From NCBI RefSeq assembly GCF_014648815.1, contig NZ_BMRV01000011.1:124001-188000 (forward strand): 64,000 nt of DNA, given 5' to 3'. The DNA is from Streptomyces flaveolus (GTDB lineage Bacteria; Actinomycetota; Actinomycetes; Streptomycetales; Streptomycetaceae). This document shows positions 7,903-15,683 of this stretch, one piece after another (the stretch's first letter is position 1; every line of letters begins with the position of its first letter). The notes under the pieces were generated by a model. The model saw only the letters and a list, made by a program, of their open reading frames with translations, did not search any database and was not told the origin of the DNA. The position numbers and the translations under genes were made by a program.

Positions 7903-8623
7903 TGACGCGTGCTGAGATCGTCGCGGTCCTCGACCGGGCCCTGCGGGAAGCCGGGAAGCGGCCGATCCTGCTCAACCTGTACTGCTGCCAGGGCGGAAGC
8001 GCCGCCGGGTACGAGGCGGCCGGGTTCTACGTGATCGGCGTGGACAACGCGCCGCAGCCGAAGTACCCGTACACGTTCGTCCTCGCCGACGCGCTGCAGT
8101 TCCTCGACGAGTTCGCCGAGTGGATCCGAGAGCACGTCGCGTTCGTCGACGCGTCGCCGCCCTGCCAGGCATTCACCCGCGCGTGGAAGATCCAGCAGCG
8201 CGAGCACCCGCGGCTGATCGCCCCGACGCGTGAGCTGATGCTTGCCACCGGCCGGCCGGGCGTGATCGAGAACGTCGAGGAAGCACGCGGCGAGCTGCTC
8301 GACCCGGTGCTGCTGTGCGGGGTCATGTTCGGGATGCAGACGTACCGGCACCGGCTGTTCGAGCCGCACGGCTGGACGCTCACCCCGCCCGCACACCCGA
8401 AGCACGAGGCGCCCCTCGCGAAGATGGGGCGCCCCGCGGGGCCCGGAGAGTTCCGGCACTACGTCGGCAACTTTTCGGGCGTCGACGCCGCACGGGCCGA
8501 CATGCGGATGCCGTGGGCGTCTCGTGACGGCTGCGGGAGGCGGTGCCGCCGCAGTACACGGAGCTCATCGGGCGGCAGGCGCTCGCGCAGCTCGTCGGCA
8601 ACGTCGAGGGGGTGCCCGCATGA
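7899..8623 (+). pseudogene. DNA cytosine-C5 methyltransferase gene with an internal frameshift
   Basis: The frame from 7899 shows the C5-methyltransferase motifs: I (LYCCQGGSAAGYEA), IV SPPCQ at 86-90 with catalytic C89, VI ENV at 124-126 and VIII YRHRLFE at 149-155. At 8528-8531 the frame changes by one base: GAC GG is followed by CTG CGG GAG in the next frame, which continues as YTELIGRQALAQLVGNVEG (motif X) and stops at 8621-8623, overlapping the next ATG by 4 bp. The unshifted frame runs wrongly over two downstream genes to 9098. So one base is missing; no slippery sequence is evident. It may be a real mutation or a base-call error. An intact enzyme would protect phage DNA from restriction. 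Confidence 0.75.
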
Positions 8624-8826
8624 CCCGGCGCCGCGCCGCGGCGGGCGCCCCGACGATCCCCGGTACGGCCGTCACCCCGCCCCGGCCGTCCCTCGACGAC
8701 ACGATCCGCGCGACCGCCCGACCGGTGCCGCCGGCCCCCGGGCAGGGGGATCTCGTCGACCACTGGCGAGAGTGCGGCGCGCTCGACGACGACCAGGTCG
8801 ACGCGCTCGGCGGCGAGCAGCCGTGA
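8620..8826 (+). CDS. Hypothetical protein (68 aa)
   Basis: ATG at 8620 overlaps the stop of the frameshifted methyltransferase's motif X frame. The product has a basic Pro/Ala-rich N-terminus and an acidic C-terminus (DHWRECGALDDDQVDALGG). No family recognised. Supported by coupling on both sides. Confidence 0.5.
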   Translation: MTRRRAAAGAPTIPGTAVTPPRPSLDDTIRATARPVPPAPGQGDLVDHWRECGALDDDQVDALGGEQP

Positions 8827-9098
8827 CCGGGATCGGGCCGTCGATCGGCAACCCGCACCCCGGCTACGGGCTGCGGATCCGCTTGGACAACGCGAAGGCG
8901 AAGTCCCTCGCGAGCGGCGACTTCGCATGTCCCTGCGGGCACGCCGAGGACGCCGTCGGATACGCCGAGGTGCAGGCGCTCGCCGTCCGGTACGGGCGGC
9001 ACCGCCGGGACGACTGCCCGATCCCCTCGATCCGTGCGGCGGGCGCCCGCGAGTACGCCGCCCTGCAGCACTCACTCAGCAAACGACGAAAGAAGTGA
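8823..9098 (+). CDS. Hypothetical protein with CPCGH motif (91 aa)
   Basis: GTG at 8823 overlaps the previous stop. The sequence has CPCGHAEDA near residue 38 and a further Cys and His that may bind zinc, and ends with a very basic tail (SLSKRRKK). Function unknown; possibly a small nucleic-acid binding protein. Confidence 0.5.
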   Translation: MTGIGPSIGNPHPGYGLRIRLDNAKAKSLASGDFACPCGHAEDAVGYAEVQALAVRYGRHRRDDCPIPSIRAAGAREYAALQHSLSKRRKK

Positions 9099-9100
9099 TC

Positions 9101-9541
9101 ATGCCCAAGCTGGACAAGGACGCCGCAGTAGAGGTCAAACTCGACAGCGCCGCCGCGATGCTCGAAGCGTCGCTGACCGAAGAGCAGCGCCGCGGACTGT
9201 TCGAGCACCCCGGGATGTGCGTCGTCGTGGTCGCCGAACTCCGGTCGGTCCAGTACACCGGCCACGCGCAGGACGAAGACAAGTCCCCGCAGGTCAAGTT
9301 GCGCATGTCCCTGGTCGAGGCCGCTCGCGACAACGAGCAGACGAAACTCGTGCTGGAAGTCATGCGGGCGATGATGCGGCGCCGGAAGATGGATCAGACC
9401 CTCGACGAGATCGGGCCCGGCGCGTCGGTCGTCGAGGACGCGGTCGCCGAGGCGCTCGCCGGTCACCCCACCGAAACCGAGTACGAGGCGCACGAGCAGC
9501 TCAAGCGCCGCCGTCGCGGATCCCGGGTCGAGCAGCACTGA
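9101..9541 (+). CDS. Hypothetical phage protein (146 aa)
   Basis: Starts at ATG 9101. A largely helical acidic protein with a central hydrophobic strand (GMCVVVVAELRSVQYTGHAQ) followed by KSPQVKLRMSLVEAA and a basic C-terminus (LKRRRRGSRVEQH). The combination of a strand-rich core and helices is seen in many small actinophage early proteins but I cannot name it. Its stop overlaps the next ATG by one base. Confidence 0.55.
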   Translation: MPKLDKDAAVEVKLDSAAAMLEASLTEEQRRGLFEHPGMCVVVVAELRSVQYTGHAQDEDKSPQVKLRMSLVEAARDNEQTKLVLEVMRAMMRRRKMDQTLDEIGPGASVVEDAVAEALAGHPTETEYEAHEQLKRRRRGSRVEQH

Positions 9542-9894
9542 TGCCGTACGGCCCGAGCAGCAGTGGCAGCGCACGCCGCGTGCGCTGCCGCTGCGGCCGC
9601 ACCGTACTGCGGCAGTTGGTCGGCAACCGTGCGGCGCTCGACGTGACCGCCGACACCGACCCGATGCCCGCTGCTCGGGCCGCCGCACTGCGCGAACCGA
9701 ACCGGCTCGACTGGTGCACGAAGGTCACGAAGGCCGGAACGGTCCTGCTGTGGGCCGACTGCCACCGCCGCGCCGCCGACTGCAACCGGCCGCACGTCAT
9801 CGACCACCAGTGCACCGCCCCCGCAACACCCGCGCGGCCCCGGCGCCGCACCCGTACAACCCCTGTCCCCGAGGGACAGCTCACCCTCGGATAA
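9541..9894 (+). CDS. Hypothetical Cys-containing basic protein (117 aa)
   Basis: The N-terminus holds RCRCGRTVLRQ and later WCTKVTKAG, LLWADCHRRAADC and HQC, giving six Cys and several His that could form a zinc site. The Arg/Pro-rich C-terminus ends PEGQLTLG. Function unknown; possibly nucleic-acid binding. Confidence 0.5.
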   Translation: MPYGPSSSGSARRVRCRCGRTVLRQLVGNRAALDVTADTDPMPAARAAALREPNRLDWCTKVTKAGTVLLWADCHRRAADCNRPHVIDHQCTAPATPARPRRRTRTTPVPEGQLTLG

Positions 9895-9904
9895 GGAGAT
9901 CCCG

Positions 9905-10663
9905 ATGCCATGGTTCGTCGTCGACGACTCGGCGCACATGCACCCGAAGCTGCTCGCGGCTACGAACGCCGGGCTCGGGCTGTGGCTGCGCTGCGGCTCG
10001 TACGCCGCGCAGCACCTGACCGACGGCATCGTGCCCGCGCACGTCGCGAAGATGTACGGCACGCCCGCGCAGATCAGGAAGTTGGTCGCGGCCGGGCTGT
10101 GGCACGAGCACGGCCACACCTGCCCGCACCCGAAGTGCGCGCAGCCGGCGCCGGGCGACTACTACATGCACGACTATCTCGACCCGTACAACCCGTCGCG
10201 TGCCGAGGTTGAGGCCCGACGCCGTCGGGAGGCGGAAAAGAAGCAGCGGTACCGCGGGAAGGCTGCCGCCGAGCAACTCCCCCTCGACGAGCCCGCCGAC
10301 GACACCCCGCCCCCGCCGCGGCCGCGCCGCGACGACACGGGGCCGATCCCCGCCGACTGGCAGCCCACCGACGCCGACGTCGAGGCGGCGCAGCTCGCCC
10401 GCGCGGATGCCGGTCTGCCGCAGCTCAACCCGCAGCAACTCGACCAGGTCACGCGCCGGTTCGTGCGCCGCATGACCGACGACCAGGTGCGGGCGGCCGC
10501 GTGGGGCGGCCGCTGGCAGGGGTGGGCCGAACGCGAGCGGGTCGAGCAGCAGCCGGCGCCCGGCGGGACCGTCGTGCCGTTCGGCGCCGTCACCAAATCC
10601 CAGCAGCAGCGCGCCGGGCTCGACCGGCTGCGCAACCGCATGAACGGAGGTACCGCATCGTGA
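9905..10663 (+). CDS. Phage replication-initiation-like protein (winged-helix N-terminus)
   Basis: The first 100 residues (WFVVDDSAHMHPKLLAA, GLGLWLRCGSYAAQHLTDG, AAGLWHEHGHTC) match the style of the replisome-organiser/DnaD-like N-terminal domain common in Streptomyces phages and elements. A charged coiled linker (EARRRREAEKKQRYR) and a C-terminal helical region rich in charged residues follow. A ribosome binding site (AAGGAGAT) precedes the ATG. It would bind the phage origin and recruit host helicase; this is family-level inference. Confidence 0.55.
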   Translation: MPWFVVDDSAHMHPKLLAATNAGLGLWLRCGSYAAQHLTDGIVPAHVAKMYGTPAQIRKLVAAGLWHEHGHTCPHPKCAQPAPGDYYMHDYLDPYNPSRAEVEARRRREAEKKQRYRGKAAAEQLPLDEPADDTPPPPRPRRDDTGPIPADWQPTDADVEAAQLARADAGLPQLNPQQLDQVTRRFVRRMTDDQVRAAAWGGRWQGWAERERVEQQPAPGGTVVPFGAVTKSQQQRAGLDRLRNRMNGGTAS

Positions 10664-11313
10664 TCGTCTCCGAGGTGATCGACCTACTCGAACGGATTGC
10701 GCTCGTCGATGACCGCGTCGTCAAGGCCGACGAGATCGAGCAAGAGGCGCAGGTGACCATGTGGGCCGCGGTACTCCGCGACGTGCCTCTGCAGTTCGCC
10801 GGACAGGCAGTCGGCGATCACTACGCCGCGAGCGCGTACCCGGTCATGCCGAAGGACATCGCCGAGCGGTGGCGCAGGCAAGTACGCGACCGGCTCGACC
10901 GGTCGACGGGCACGTTCGAGCCGGCGGATCACCCGTACATCGACCCGGACGACGACACCGGTAACGCGTTCGTGGCTGCGCTGCGCGGGCAGCGGGCGGA
11001 GATCGCCCACGGTGCTTCCGAGCCGGTCGGGCTGCGCGAGTTGCTGCCGCCGCCGGGTACCGATCTGCGCAGCCGCGTCGGTGTCCTGGTCCCTGCCAAC
11101 GAGACGTTCCGCGCGGTGAAAGAAGAGCGGTACCCGCGGCGTGCCCGCCCGGCCGGGCCGCCCGAGCTGGCGGTGCACTGCCCGAAGTGCGGGGCGTCGG
11201 CGGGTCGGCCGTGTCGTCTGCCGCATAACGACCGGGCGATGAAGGAATGCCACCCGTCGCGGCGGGACGTGTGGCAGGCGCAGGGCGCCGCGACCGAGGG
11301 GGCCGCGTCGTGA
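10660..11313 (+). CDS. Phage protein with C-terminal zinc-finger-like motif (217 aa)
   Basis: GTG at 10660 overlaps the previous stop. Residues 1-75 are helical and resemble a replication-factor loader region; from about residue 174 it has CPKCGASAGRPCRLPHNDRA, then ECHPSRRD, a zinc-binding pattern that recurs at the C-terminus of several actinophage proteins. Adjacent to the initiator-like gene, so a helper role in replication is plausible but unproven. Confidence 0.5.
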   Translation: MIVSEVIDLLERIALVDDRVVKADEIEQEAQVTMWAAVLRDVPLQFAGQAVGDHYAASAYPVMPKDIAERWRRQVRDRLDRSTGTFEPADHPYIDPDDDTGNAFVAALRGQRAEIAHGASEPVGLRELLPPPGTDLRSRVGVLVPANETFRAVKEERYPRRARPAGPPELAVHCPKCGASAGRPCRLPHNDRAMKECHPSRRDVWQAQGAATEGAAS

Positions 11314-11525
11314 AGATCTATGCCGACCCGCTGCTCGCCGAGACGGTGCCCGACGGCACGTTCGGCGGCGCCCGCCCCCGCCGCGGACAGCGCAAGCCCC
11401 GCCGCGGGCCCGACCCGAACGCGGCCCGGCACCTCGCCGAGCTCGCCGCCGAGGTCGCCGCATACGACGCCGCGAACCGTGCCCGCCGCAACACGCCCAC
11501 GACCAGTGAACGGACCGCAGCATGA
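11310..11525 (+). CDS. Small basic hypothetical protein (71 aa)
   Basis: GTG at 11310 overlaps the previous stop. Arg/Pro-rich centre (GGARPRRGQRKPRRGPDP) followed by an Ala-rich helix. Probably binds nucleic acid; no family recognised. Its stop overlaps the methyltransferase start. Confidence 0.5.
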   Translation: MKIYADPLLAETVPDGTFGGARPRRGQRKPRRGPDPNAARHLAELAAEVAAYDAANRARRNTPTTSERTAA

Positions 11526-12487
11526 GCAACCCGACCGAGTACTACACCGACGACACTGTGACGCTGCTACTCGGCGACTCCCTCGAAGTGCTGCGCACCC
11601 TGCCCGACGGGGCGGTGAACTGCATCGTGACGTCGCCGCCGTACTACGGGCTGCGTGACTACGGCACCGACGGGCAGTACGGGCTCGAAGCGTCGCCGGC
11701 CGAGTACGTGGAAACGATGCGCGCGCTGTTCGCCGAGGCGCGGCGGGTGCTCGCGGATGACGGAACGCTGTGGCTCAACCTCGGCGACAGCTACGTGTGC
11801 AGCCCCAAGGGCAGCGAGTCTAAGACGAGCGGGCTCGTCGGGCGGAGCAACCACCTGACGACGCCAGCCGGGAGCGGCGGCAAGAACGGCGGCGGGCTCG
11901 CTGCCAAGCAGTTGCTCGGCATCCCCTGGCGTACTGCGTTCGCGATGCAGGACGACGGTTGGATACTCCGCAACGAGATCATTTGGCACAAGCCGAACGC
12001 GATGCCCGAGTCGGTGCGGGACCGGCTGTCGACCCGGCATGAGCATCTGTTCATGTTCTCGAAGTCGCCGCGCTACTGGTTCGACCTCGACGCGATCCGC
12101 GAGCCGCACACGGCACCCGAGCGAAAGGCAGGGGCGGGAGCATTCCGGGCCCGGGACCATAACCACAAGCGAACCGCGACGAGCACCTACACCGGTCCCG
12201 ACGCCCGCGGACGCAACCCCGGTGACGTGTGGTGCGTCGCGACCCGCCCGTACCCCGCCGCACACTTCGCGGTGTTCCCCATCGACCTACCCCTGCGCTG
12301 CATCAAGGCCGGCTGCAAACCCGGCGGGACCGTCCTCGACCCGTTCAGCGGATCCGGCACTACCGGCGCCGCCGCGCGACAACTCGACCGCCGGTACATC
12401 GGCGTCGACCTGAACCCGGCGTATCACGAGCTCGCCCGCGAGCGGTTCGCGCAGGGCGCGTTCTTCTTCGAAAGCGAGGCATCATGA
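11522..12487 (+). CDS. Site-specific DNA methyltransferase (SPPY type, N4-cytosine or N6-adenine)
   Basis: A 321-residue amino-methyltransferase with TSPPYYGLRDYG at 37-48 (motif IV, SPPY form) and DPFSGSGTTG at 273-282 (motif I), i.e. the circularly permuted beta-class order. FXGXG with YIGVDLNPAY completes the SAM pocket. SPPY is typical of N4-cytosine enzymes but also found in some adenine enzymes, so the base is uncertain. No restriction endonuclease is adjacent; it is probably an orphan enzyme that protects phage DNA. Confidence 0.88.
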   Translation: MSNPTEYYTDDTVTLLLGDSLEVLRTLPDGAVNCIVTSPPYYGLRDYGTDGQYGLEASPAEYVETMRALFAEARRVLADDGTLWLNLGDSYVCSPKGSESKTSGLVGRSNHLTTPAGSGGKNGGGLAAKQLLGIPWRTAFAMQDDGWILRNEIIWHKPNAMPESVRDRLSTRHEHLFMFSKSPRYWFDLDAIREPHTAPERKAGAGAFRARDHNHKRTATSTYTGPDARGRNPGDVWCVATRPYPAAHFAVFPIDLPLRCIKAGCKPGGTVLDPFSGSGTTGAAARQLDRRYIGVDLNPAYHELARERFAQGAFFFESEAS

Positions 12488-13059
12488 CCGAGCAGCAGAT
12501 GACCGCCGTCGAGGCGCTCGCCGCGTTCGCCCGCCGCCACGTCGACGACCAGGCCGCGCAGGCACTCGTCGACGCCGCCACCCTCGAACTCGCCGGCCGC
12601 ACCGTGCCCCGGCCCGAGCAGCAGCTCGCGCCGCGCCGGTTCGTGCTGCGCCGCCACACCGACATATCCGGGGTGAGCGGCACCGGCGACGTCGCCGACG
12701 GTGTGCTGTGGCCCGACGGCACCGCCGCCATCCGGTGGCGCGGCGAACACCCGTCCACGGTGCACTGGGACCGGGGCCGCGTCTCCGTCGAGCACATCCA
12801 CGGGCATCAGGGCGCGACCGAGATCGTATGGCTCGACCAGGACGACGAACCCGCGCCCGCCGCGGCGGCCGAGCCGGCGCCCGTGCCGCTGCAGGTGCGG
12901 CGCGTCGTCGAGCACGCCCTGCGCAAGCCGGTGCCGTGCCCGAGCTGCCGGCGCACGGTGACCTGCCGGTGCATCGCCGACCGCACCGACAGCCGGATCG
13001 ACGCCGTACTCGCCGCGCTCGCCCCGTGGCTCGTCGACGACACCGGGTCGGCGGCGTGA
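12484..13059 (+). CDS. Hypothetical phage protein with Cys-rich C-terminal motif (191 aa)
   Basis: Coupled to the methyltransferase by ATGA. The middle (RRFVLRRHTDISGVSGTGDV, ADGVLWPDGTAAIRWRGEHP, GATEIVWLD) forms a compact beta-rich module seen in many Streptomyces proteins of unknown role. Near residue 150 it has PCPSCRRTVTCRC, a likely zinc knuckle. Function unknown. Confidence 0.55.
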   Translation: MTEQQMTAVEALAAFARRHVDDQAAQALVDAATLELAGRTVPRPEQQLAPRRFVLRRHTDISGVSGTGDVADGVLWPDGTAAIRWRGEHPSTVHWDRGRVSVEHIHGHQGATEIVWLDQDDEPAPAAAAEPAPVPLQVRRVVEHALRKPVPCPSCRRTVTCRCIADRTDSRIDAVLAALAPWLVDDTGSAA

Positions 13060-13664
13060 GCACGCAGTACGACGAGCCGTACCTCAACGAGTACGACGAC
13101 CAGGACGGCGGCGCGCTCACCGACGACGAACTCGCCGCCGCCATCGAATGGCTGCACGGCGGCCGCGACCCGCTCGTGTTCTACCCGACGCCGGTCACCC
13201 GCCGACGCAAACCGGACGCCGCCGGCCGCACCGTGGCCGACGTCCAGTACCGCCCCCGCACCGCCCGTAATCCACAGACTGTGAGTGACCCCGTGGACAA
13301 CACCACCGCCCGCAACCCGATCGCCGGCATGTATCAGGCCGCGCTCGACGCCCTGCGCGCACACCCGAACTACGCCGACGCGATGGCCGCAGCGCTCGAC
13401 GCGATCCGCGCGTGGCGGCACCTGCAGCCGCACACAGCCGCCGCCGACTTCGCGTCCCTCGACGCCGTGCTCGATGCTGCGGCGCTCTCCGCCGACGTGC
13501 CGCTGCCCCGGTACGAGCGGCCGGCGAGCCTGCCCGAGGCGGTCGCCGCTCACCGGGCGGTGATGGACGCCCGCCGGCAGGCGCTCGCCGCGACGCGGCT
13601 CGTGTGGGACGGCATCGAGGCGGCCGCGATCCGCGACATCGACCGGCACCTGCACGGCGCCTGA
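13056..13664 (+). CDS. Hypothetical protein, last gene of the coupled early operon (202 aa)
   Basis: GTG at 13056 overlaps the previous stop. Acidic Tyr-rich N-terminus, then a helical Ala-rich body (YQAALDALRAHPNYADAM, AAALDAIRAWRHL). No family recognised. A GC-rich hairpin follows, which closes the long overlapping gene chain that began at 884. Confidence 0.5.
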   Translation: MSTQYDEPYLNEYDDQDGGALTDDELAAAIEWLHGGRDPLVFYPTPVTRRRKPDAAGRTVADVQYRPRTARNPQTVSDPVDNTTARNPIAGMYQAALDALRAHPNYADAMAAALDAIRAWRHLQPHTAAADFASLDAVLDAAALSADVPLPRYERPASLPEAVAAHRAVMDARRQALAATRLVWDGIEAAAIRDIDRHLHGA

Positions 13665-13673
13665 CATGACGAC

Positions 13674-13711
13674 GGGGCGCCCCCATGCCGGCCAGCATCC
13701 CGGGGCGCCCC
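13674..13711 (+). terminator. GC-rich hairpin after the early operon
   Basis: GGGGCGCCCC at 13674-13683 and again at 13702-13711 can pair, with inner ATGC/GCAT pairing around a short loop. It lies 10 bases after the stop at 13664 and before the next ribosome binding site. There is no T-run, which is common in this GC range. Confidence 0.6.
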
Positions 13712-13759
13712 ACGCGGTGTGATCACCCTACGCCCCACGCACAACAGGAGCGCACTCCC

Positions 13760-14680
13760 ATGCAGCACACCGCCCGCCCCCGCACCGCCCGCGACGACCT
13801 GCAGACGATCGTCGACCATTGGCAGCACCTGCGTGCCCTGATCGACACCACACAGACCGTCGACACGTGGCCGCCCAACCCCAGCAGCAGCCACGCCGAC
13901 TACCTCGCCGCCCTCGACGACCAGGACGCCGCCGAAGTGTCGGCCGAGCAGCAGCTCGCCGCCGCCCTCGCCCACGCCCTCGACCACCCGCAGCAACTCG
14001 TCACCCGCCACGACGAGCACGGCCGCCCGCAGTACCGGTGCGCGCACTGCGACCACACCGGCGAGGGCATCCCGCACCCCGCCCGCGAGGACCGCGACCC
14101 GATGCAACTCGGCGAGCGGCCCGTGCCGATCCGGCTGCACGTCGCCGACGCGAGCCGCGCGATCGAAATCGCCCTCTGTTCGCTCGCCGACACCCTCGCC
14201 GCTCGCGATGCCCTCGACCCAGCCGACTGGCACGCCCGGGACCGGGCCGAGCGCACCGCGCCGAACGCCGCGAAGTGGCTGCAGGGCCGTCTGAGCGATG
14301 AGCCGTGCTGCACCGTCCACGACGCCGAGCAGCAGCAGATCGCCCGATACGCACGGGAGGCCGCCGACCGGCTCGACCGCGTCGTCGGACTGCGCCGCTC
14401 GACGGCCGTCCTGGGCATGCCGTGCCCATGGTGCGGCGGCGAACTCGTCGCGGACCTCGACGGCGACGTGATCGAGCGGGTGATGTGCGGAACGGGCCTG
14501 GTCGACTGCTCGGCGCCGGCGCCGTTCGACATCAGCCTGCGGGCGCGGGTGTGGTCGACGCCCGAGCAGCTCGTCGCGCTGCAGCGCGAGATCCATGAGG
14601 CGGCGCACCGACGGAAGCGGGCGGACGCGCGGGCGCGGCAGCGTGCCGCGGCTCGTGCCCGGCAGGACGCCGCGGCGTAA
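13760..14680 (+). CDS. Hypothetical protein with two zinc-ribbon-like motifs (306 aa)
   Basis: ATG at 13760 after CAGGAG. Contains CAHCDHTGEG near residue 95 and CPWCGGELVADLDGD near residue 221 with further Cys downstream (MCGTGLVDC), both typical zinc-ribbon patterns, in a helical Ala/Arg-rich frame with a strongly basic C-terminus (RRKRADARARQRAAARAR). Proteins of this style occur on Streptomyces plasmids and phages; the role is unknown to me. It stands alone between two hairpins. Confidence 0.55.
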   Translation: MQHTARPRTARDDLQTIVDHWQHLRALIDTTQTVDTWPPNPSSSHADYLAALDDQDAAEVSAEQQLAAALAHALDHPQQLVTRHDEHGRPQYRCAHCDHTGEGIPHPAREDRDPMQLGERPVPIRLHVADASRAIEIALCSLADTLAARDALDPADWHARDRAERTAPNAAKWLQGRLSDEPCCTVHDAEQQQIARYAREAADRLDRVVGLRRSTAVLGMPCPWCGGELVADLDGDVIERVMCGTGLVDCSAPAPFDISLRARVWSTPEQLVALQREIHEAAHRRKRADARARQRAAARARQDAAA

Positions 14681-14685
14681 GTGGG

Positions 14686-14729
14686 CACGACGACGGCCCC
14701 CGTCCACTCGGGCGGGGGTCGCTGTCGTG
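14686..14729. terminator. Strong bidirectional hairpin terminator
   Basis: CACGAC (14686-14691) pairs with GTCGTG (14724-14729), and the inside holds CCCCCG/CGGGGG around ACTCGG. It sits between convergent genes (13760-14680 rightward, 14738-15229 leftward) and so insulates the phage early region from the cassette on its right. Confidence 0.75.
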
Positions 14730-14737
14730 CTGCTCGG

Positions 14738-15229
14738 CTAGATCGGTCGTGCCTGCGCGAAGTACCGTTCCACGTCCTCGATGGCGTACCGCTTGCCCCG
14801 GTGTCCGTTGAGCTGCGCCGGGAAGTCCGACCGGGCCACCAGCGGGCGCAGCGTGTCGGGGCTGATGCGGAACCGGCGGGCGATCTCCGTCAATGAGTAC
14901 GTGCCCGGCACGGCCGGGGTGATCTCGCGGCGAGGCAGCGCCGCGTGCACCTGATTGAACTCGGGCCGATCGGCCCTGATCGCTTCCTGCTCTTCGGCTG
15001 CTGCGAGCTCGCGCGACGGGTACCACAGCACGACATACCGGTGAGCGCGCGTGCGCCACCACCCCTTATCGCCCTTGTGCTCACGGAAGCGAGCCGCGAT
15101 ATCCCGGGTGATCCCGACGTACAGCAGTCCGCCGGCGTCGTCGTATATGCGGTACACCGCGGTCTCTGGTGACTCGCGGCGGTCGAGGTCGGAGAGCAGT
15201 CCACTCTCGGCCCTGGTCGGTGTGGCCAT
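14738..15229 (-). CDS. GIY-YIG nuclease fused to a winged-helix DNA-binding domain
   Basis: A 163-residue protein. Residues 24-95 carry a GIY-YIG domain: VYRIYD (GIY position), LYVGIT (YIG position), R47 and H51 in AARFREHKGDKGWW, E79/E80 and N92. Residues 109-160 form a MerR/excisionase-like winged helix (YSLTEIARRFRISPDTLRPL, then KRYAIEDVERYF). A fused DNA-binding domain suggests a site-directed nicking or cutting enzyme, like a homing endonuclease or a relaxase substitute, but the substrate is unknown. Leftward, in a pair with the small HTH gene. Confidence 0.78.
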   Translation of the reverse strand: MATPTRAESGLLSDLDRRESPETAVYRIYDDAGGLLYVGITRDIAARFREHKGDKGWWRTRAHRYVVLWYPSRELAAAEEQEAIRADRPEFNQVHAALPRREITPAVPGTYSLTEIARRFRISPDTLRPLVARSDFPAQLNGHRGKRYAIEDVERYFAQARPI

Positions 15230-15253
15230 CGGTACCTCTCAACGAGGCAGCGG

Positions 15254-15538
15254 CTACTCGGGGTCGGCCGGCCGCGCGGGGCGGGCCGGACCGCGGCCGG
15301 GTCGCTTGCTGCGAGTTCGGAAGTAGCCGACGAGCCGTTCGTAATGGAGCAGCCGGGCGCCCGCTACGTGCTCGTAATCGGACTCGCCGAACGGCCACTC
15401 AGGATCGGTGCGCGCGAGTTTCCGAAGACCTTCGGCGCTCATGCTGCGCACGATCCCGTCGGCCGTCAGACGCTCGGCTGCCTGGGTGAACGACAGCATG
15501 GTGCGCGGTTCTCCCTGGGTCGACTCGCCGGGGGGCAT
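15254..15538 (-). CDS. Small winged-helix/excisionase-like protein (94 aa)
   Basis: Start at 15538, after AAGGAAGGA on the minus strand; the frame extends further but the upstream Met lacks a site. LSFTQAAERLTADGIVRSMS, then LRKLARTDPEWPF and LLHYERLVGYFRTR follow the same order as the C-terminal domain of the GIY-YIG protein (helix, LRPLVARSDFP, YAIEDVERYF), so the two may be relatives. It is divergent from the DUF2637 gene and its start lies 18 bp from a perfect palindrome, so it may be the local regulator. Confidence 0.6.
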   Translation of the reverse strand: MPPGESTQGEPRTMLSFTQAAERLTADGIVRSMSAEGLRKLARTDPEWPFGESDYEHVAGARLLHYERLVGYFRTRSKRPGRGPARPARPADPE

Positions 15539-15555
15539 GGCGCCATCCTTCCTTA

Positions 15556-15578
15556 ATAGTTGCGACCGACGCAACTAT
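15556..15578. promoter_or_regulatory. Perfect 9+5+9 palindrome, candidate operator of the cassette
   Basis: ATAGTTGCG (15556-15564), spacer ACCGA, CGCAACTAT (15570-15578): a perfect inverted repeat in the 145-bp gap between the leftward HTH gene and the rightward DUF2637 gene. The location and symmetry suit a dimeric regulator that controls both directions. No second copy was noticed nearby. Confidence 0.65.
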
Positions 15579-15683
15579 TCACCTACGCTCGCACTGCACA
15601 ACGGGAAGCCCCGGTCAGCGCTGGCAGGCCAAACGACCGGGGCAGACCGTGCCCCGCAGCCGCGACGCCGAGAGGTCCGATCC

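Noticed and set aside
8624..9098. Continuation of the methyltransferase frame to 9098
   Set aside because: It runs over two coupled genes and gives Arg-rich nonsense; the family's C-terminal motif is in the neighbouring frame.
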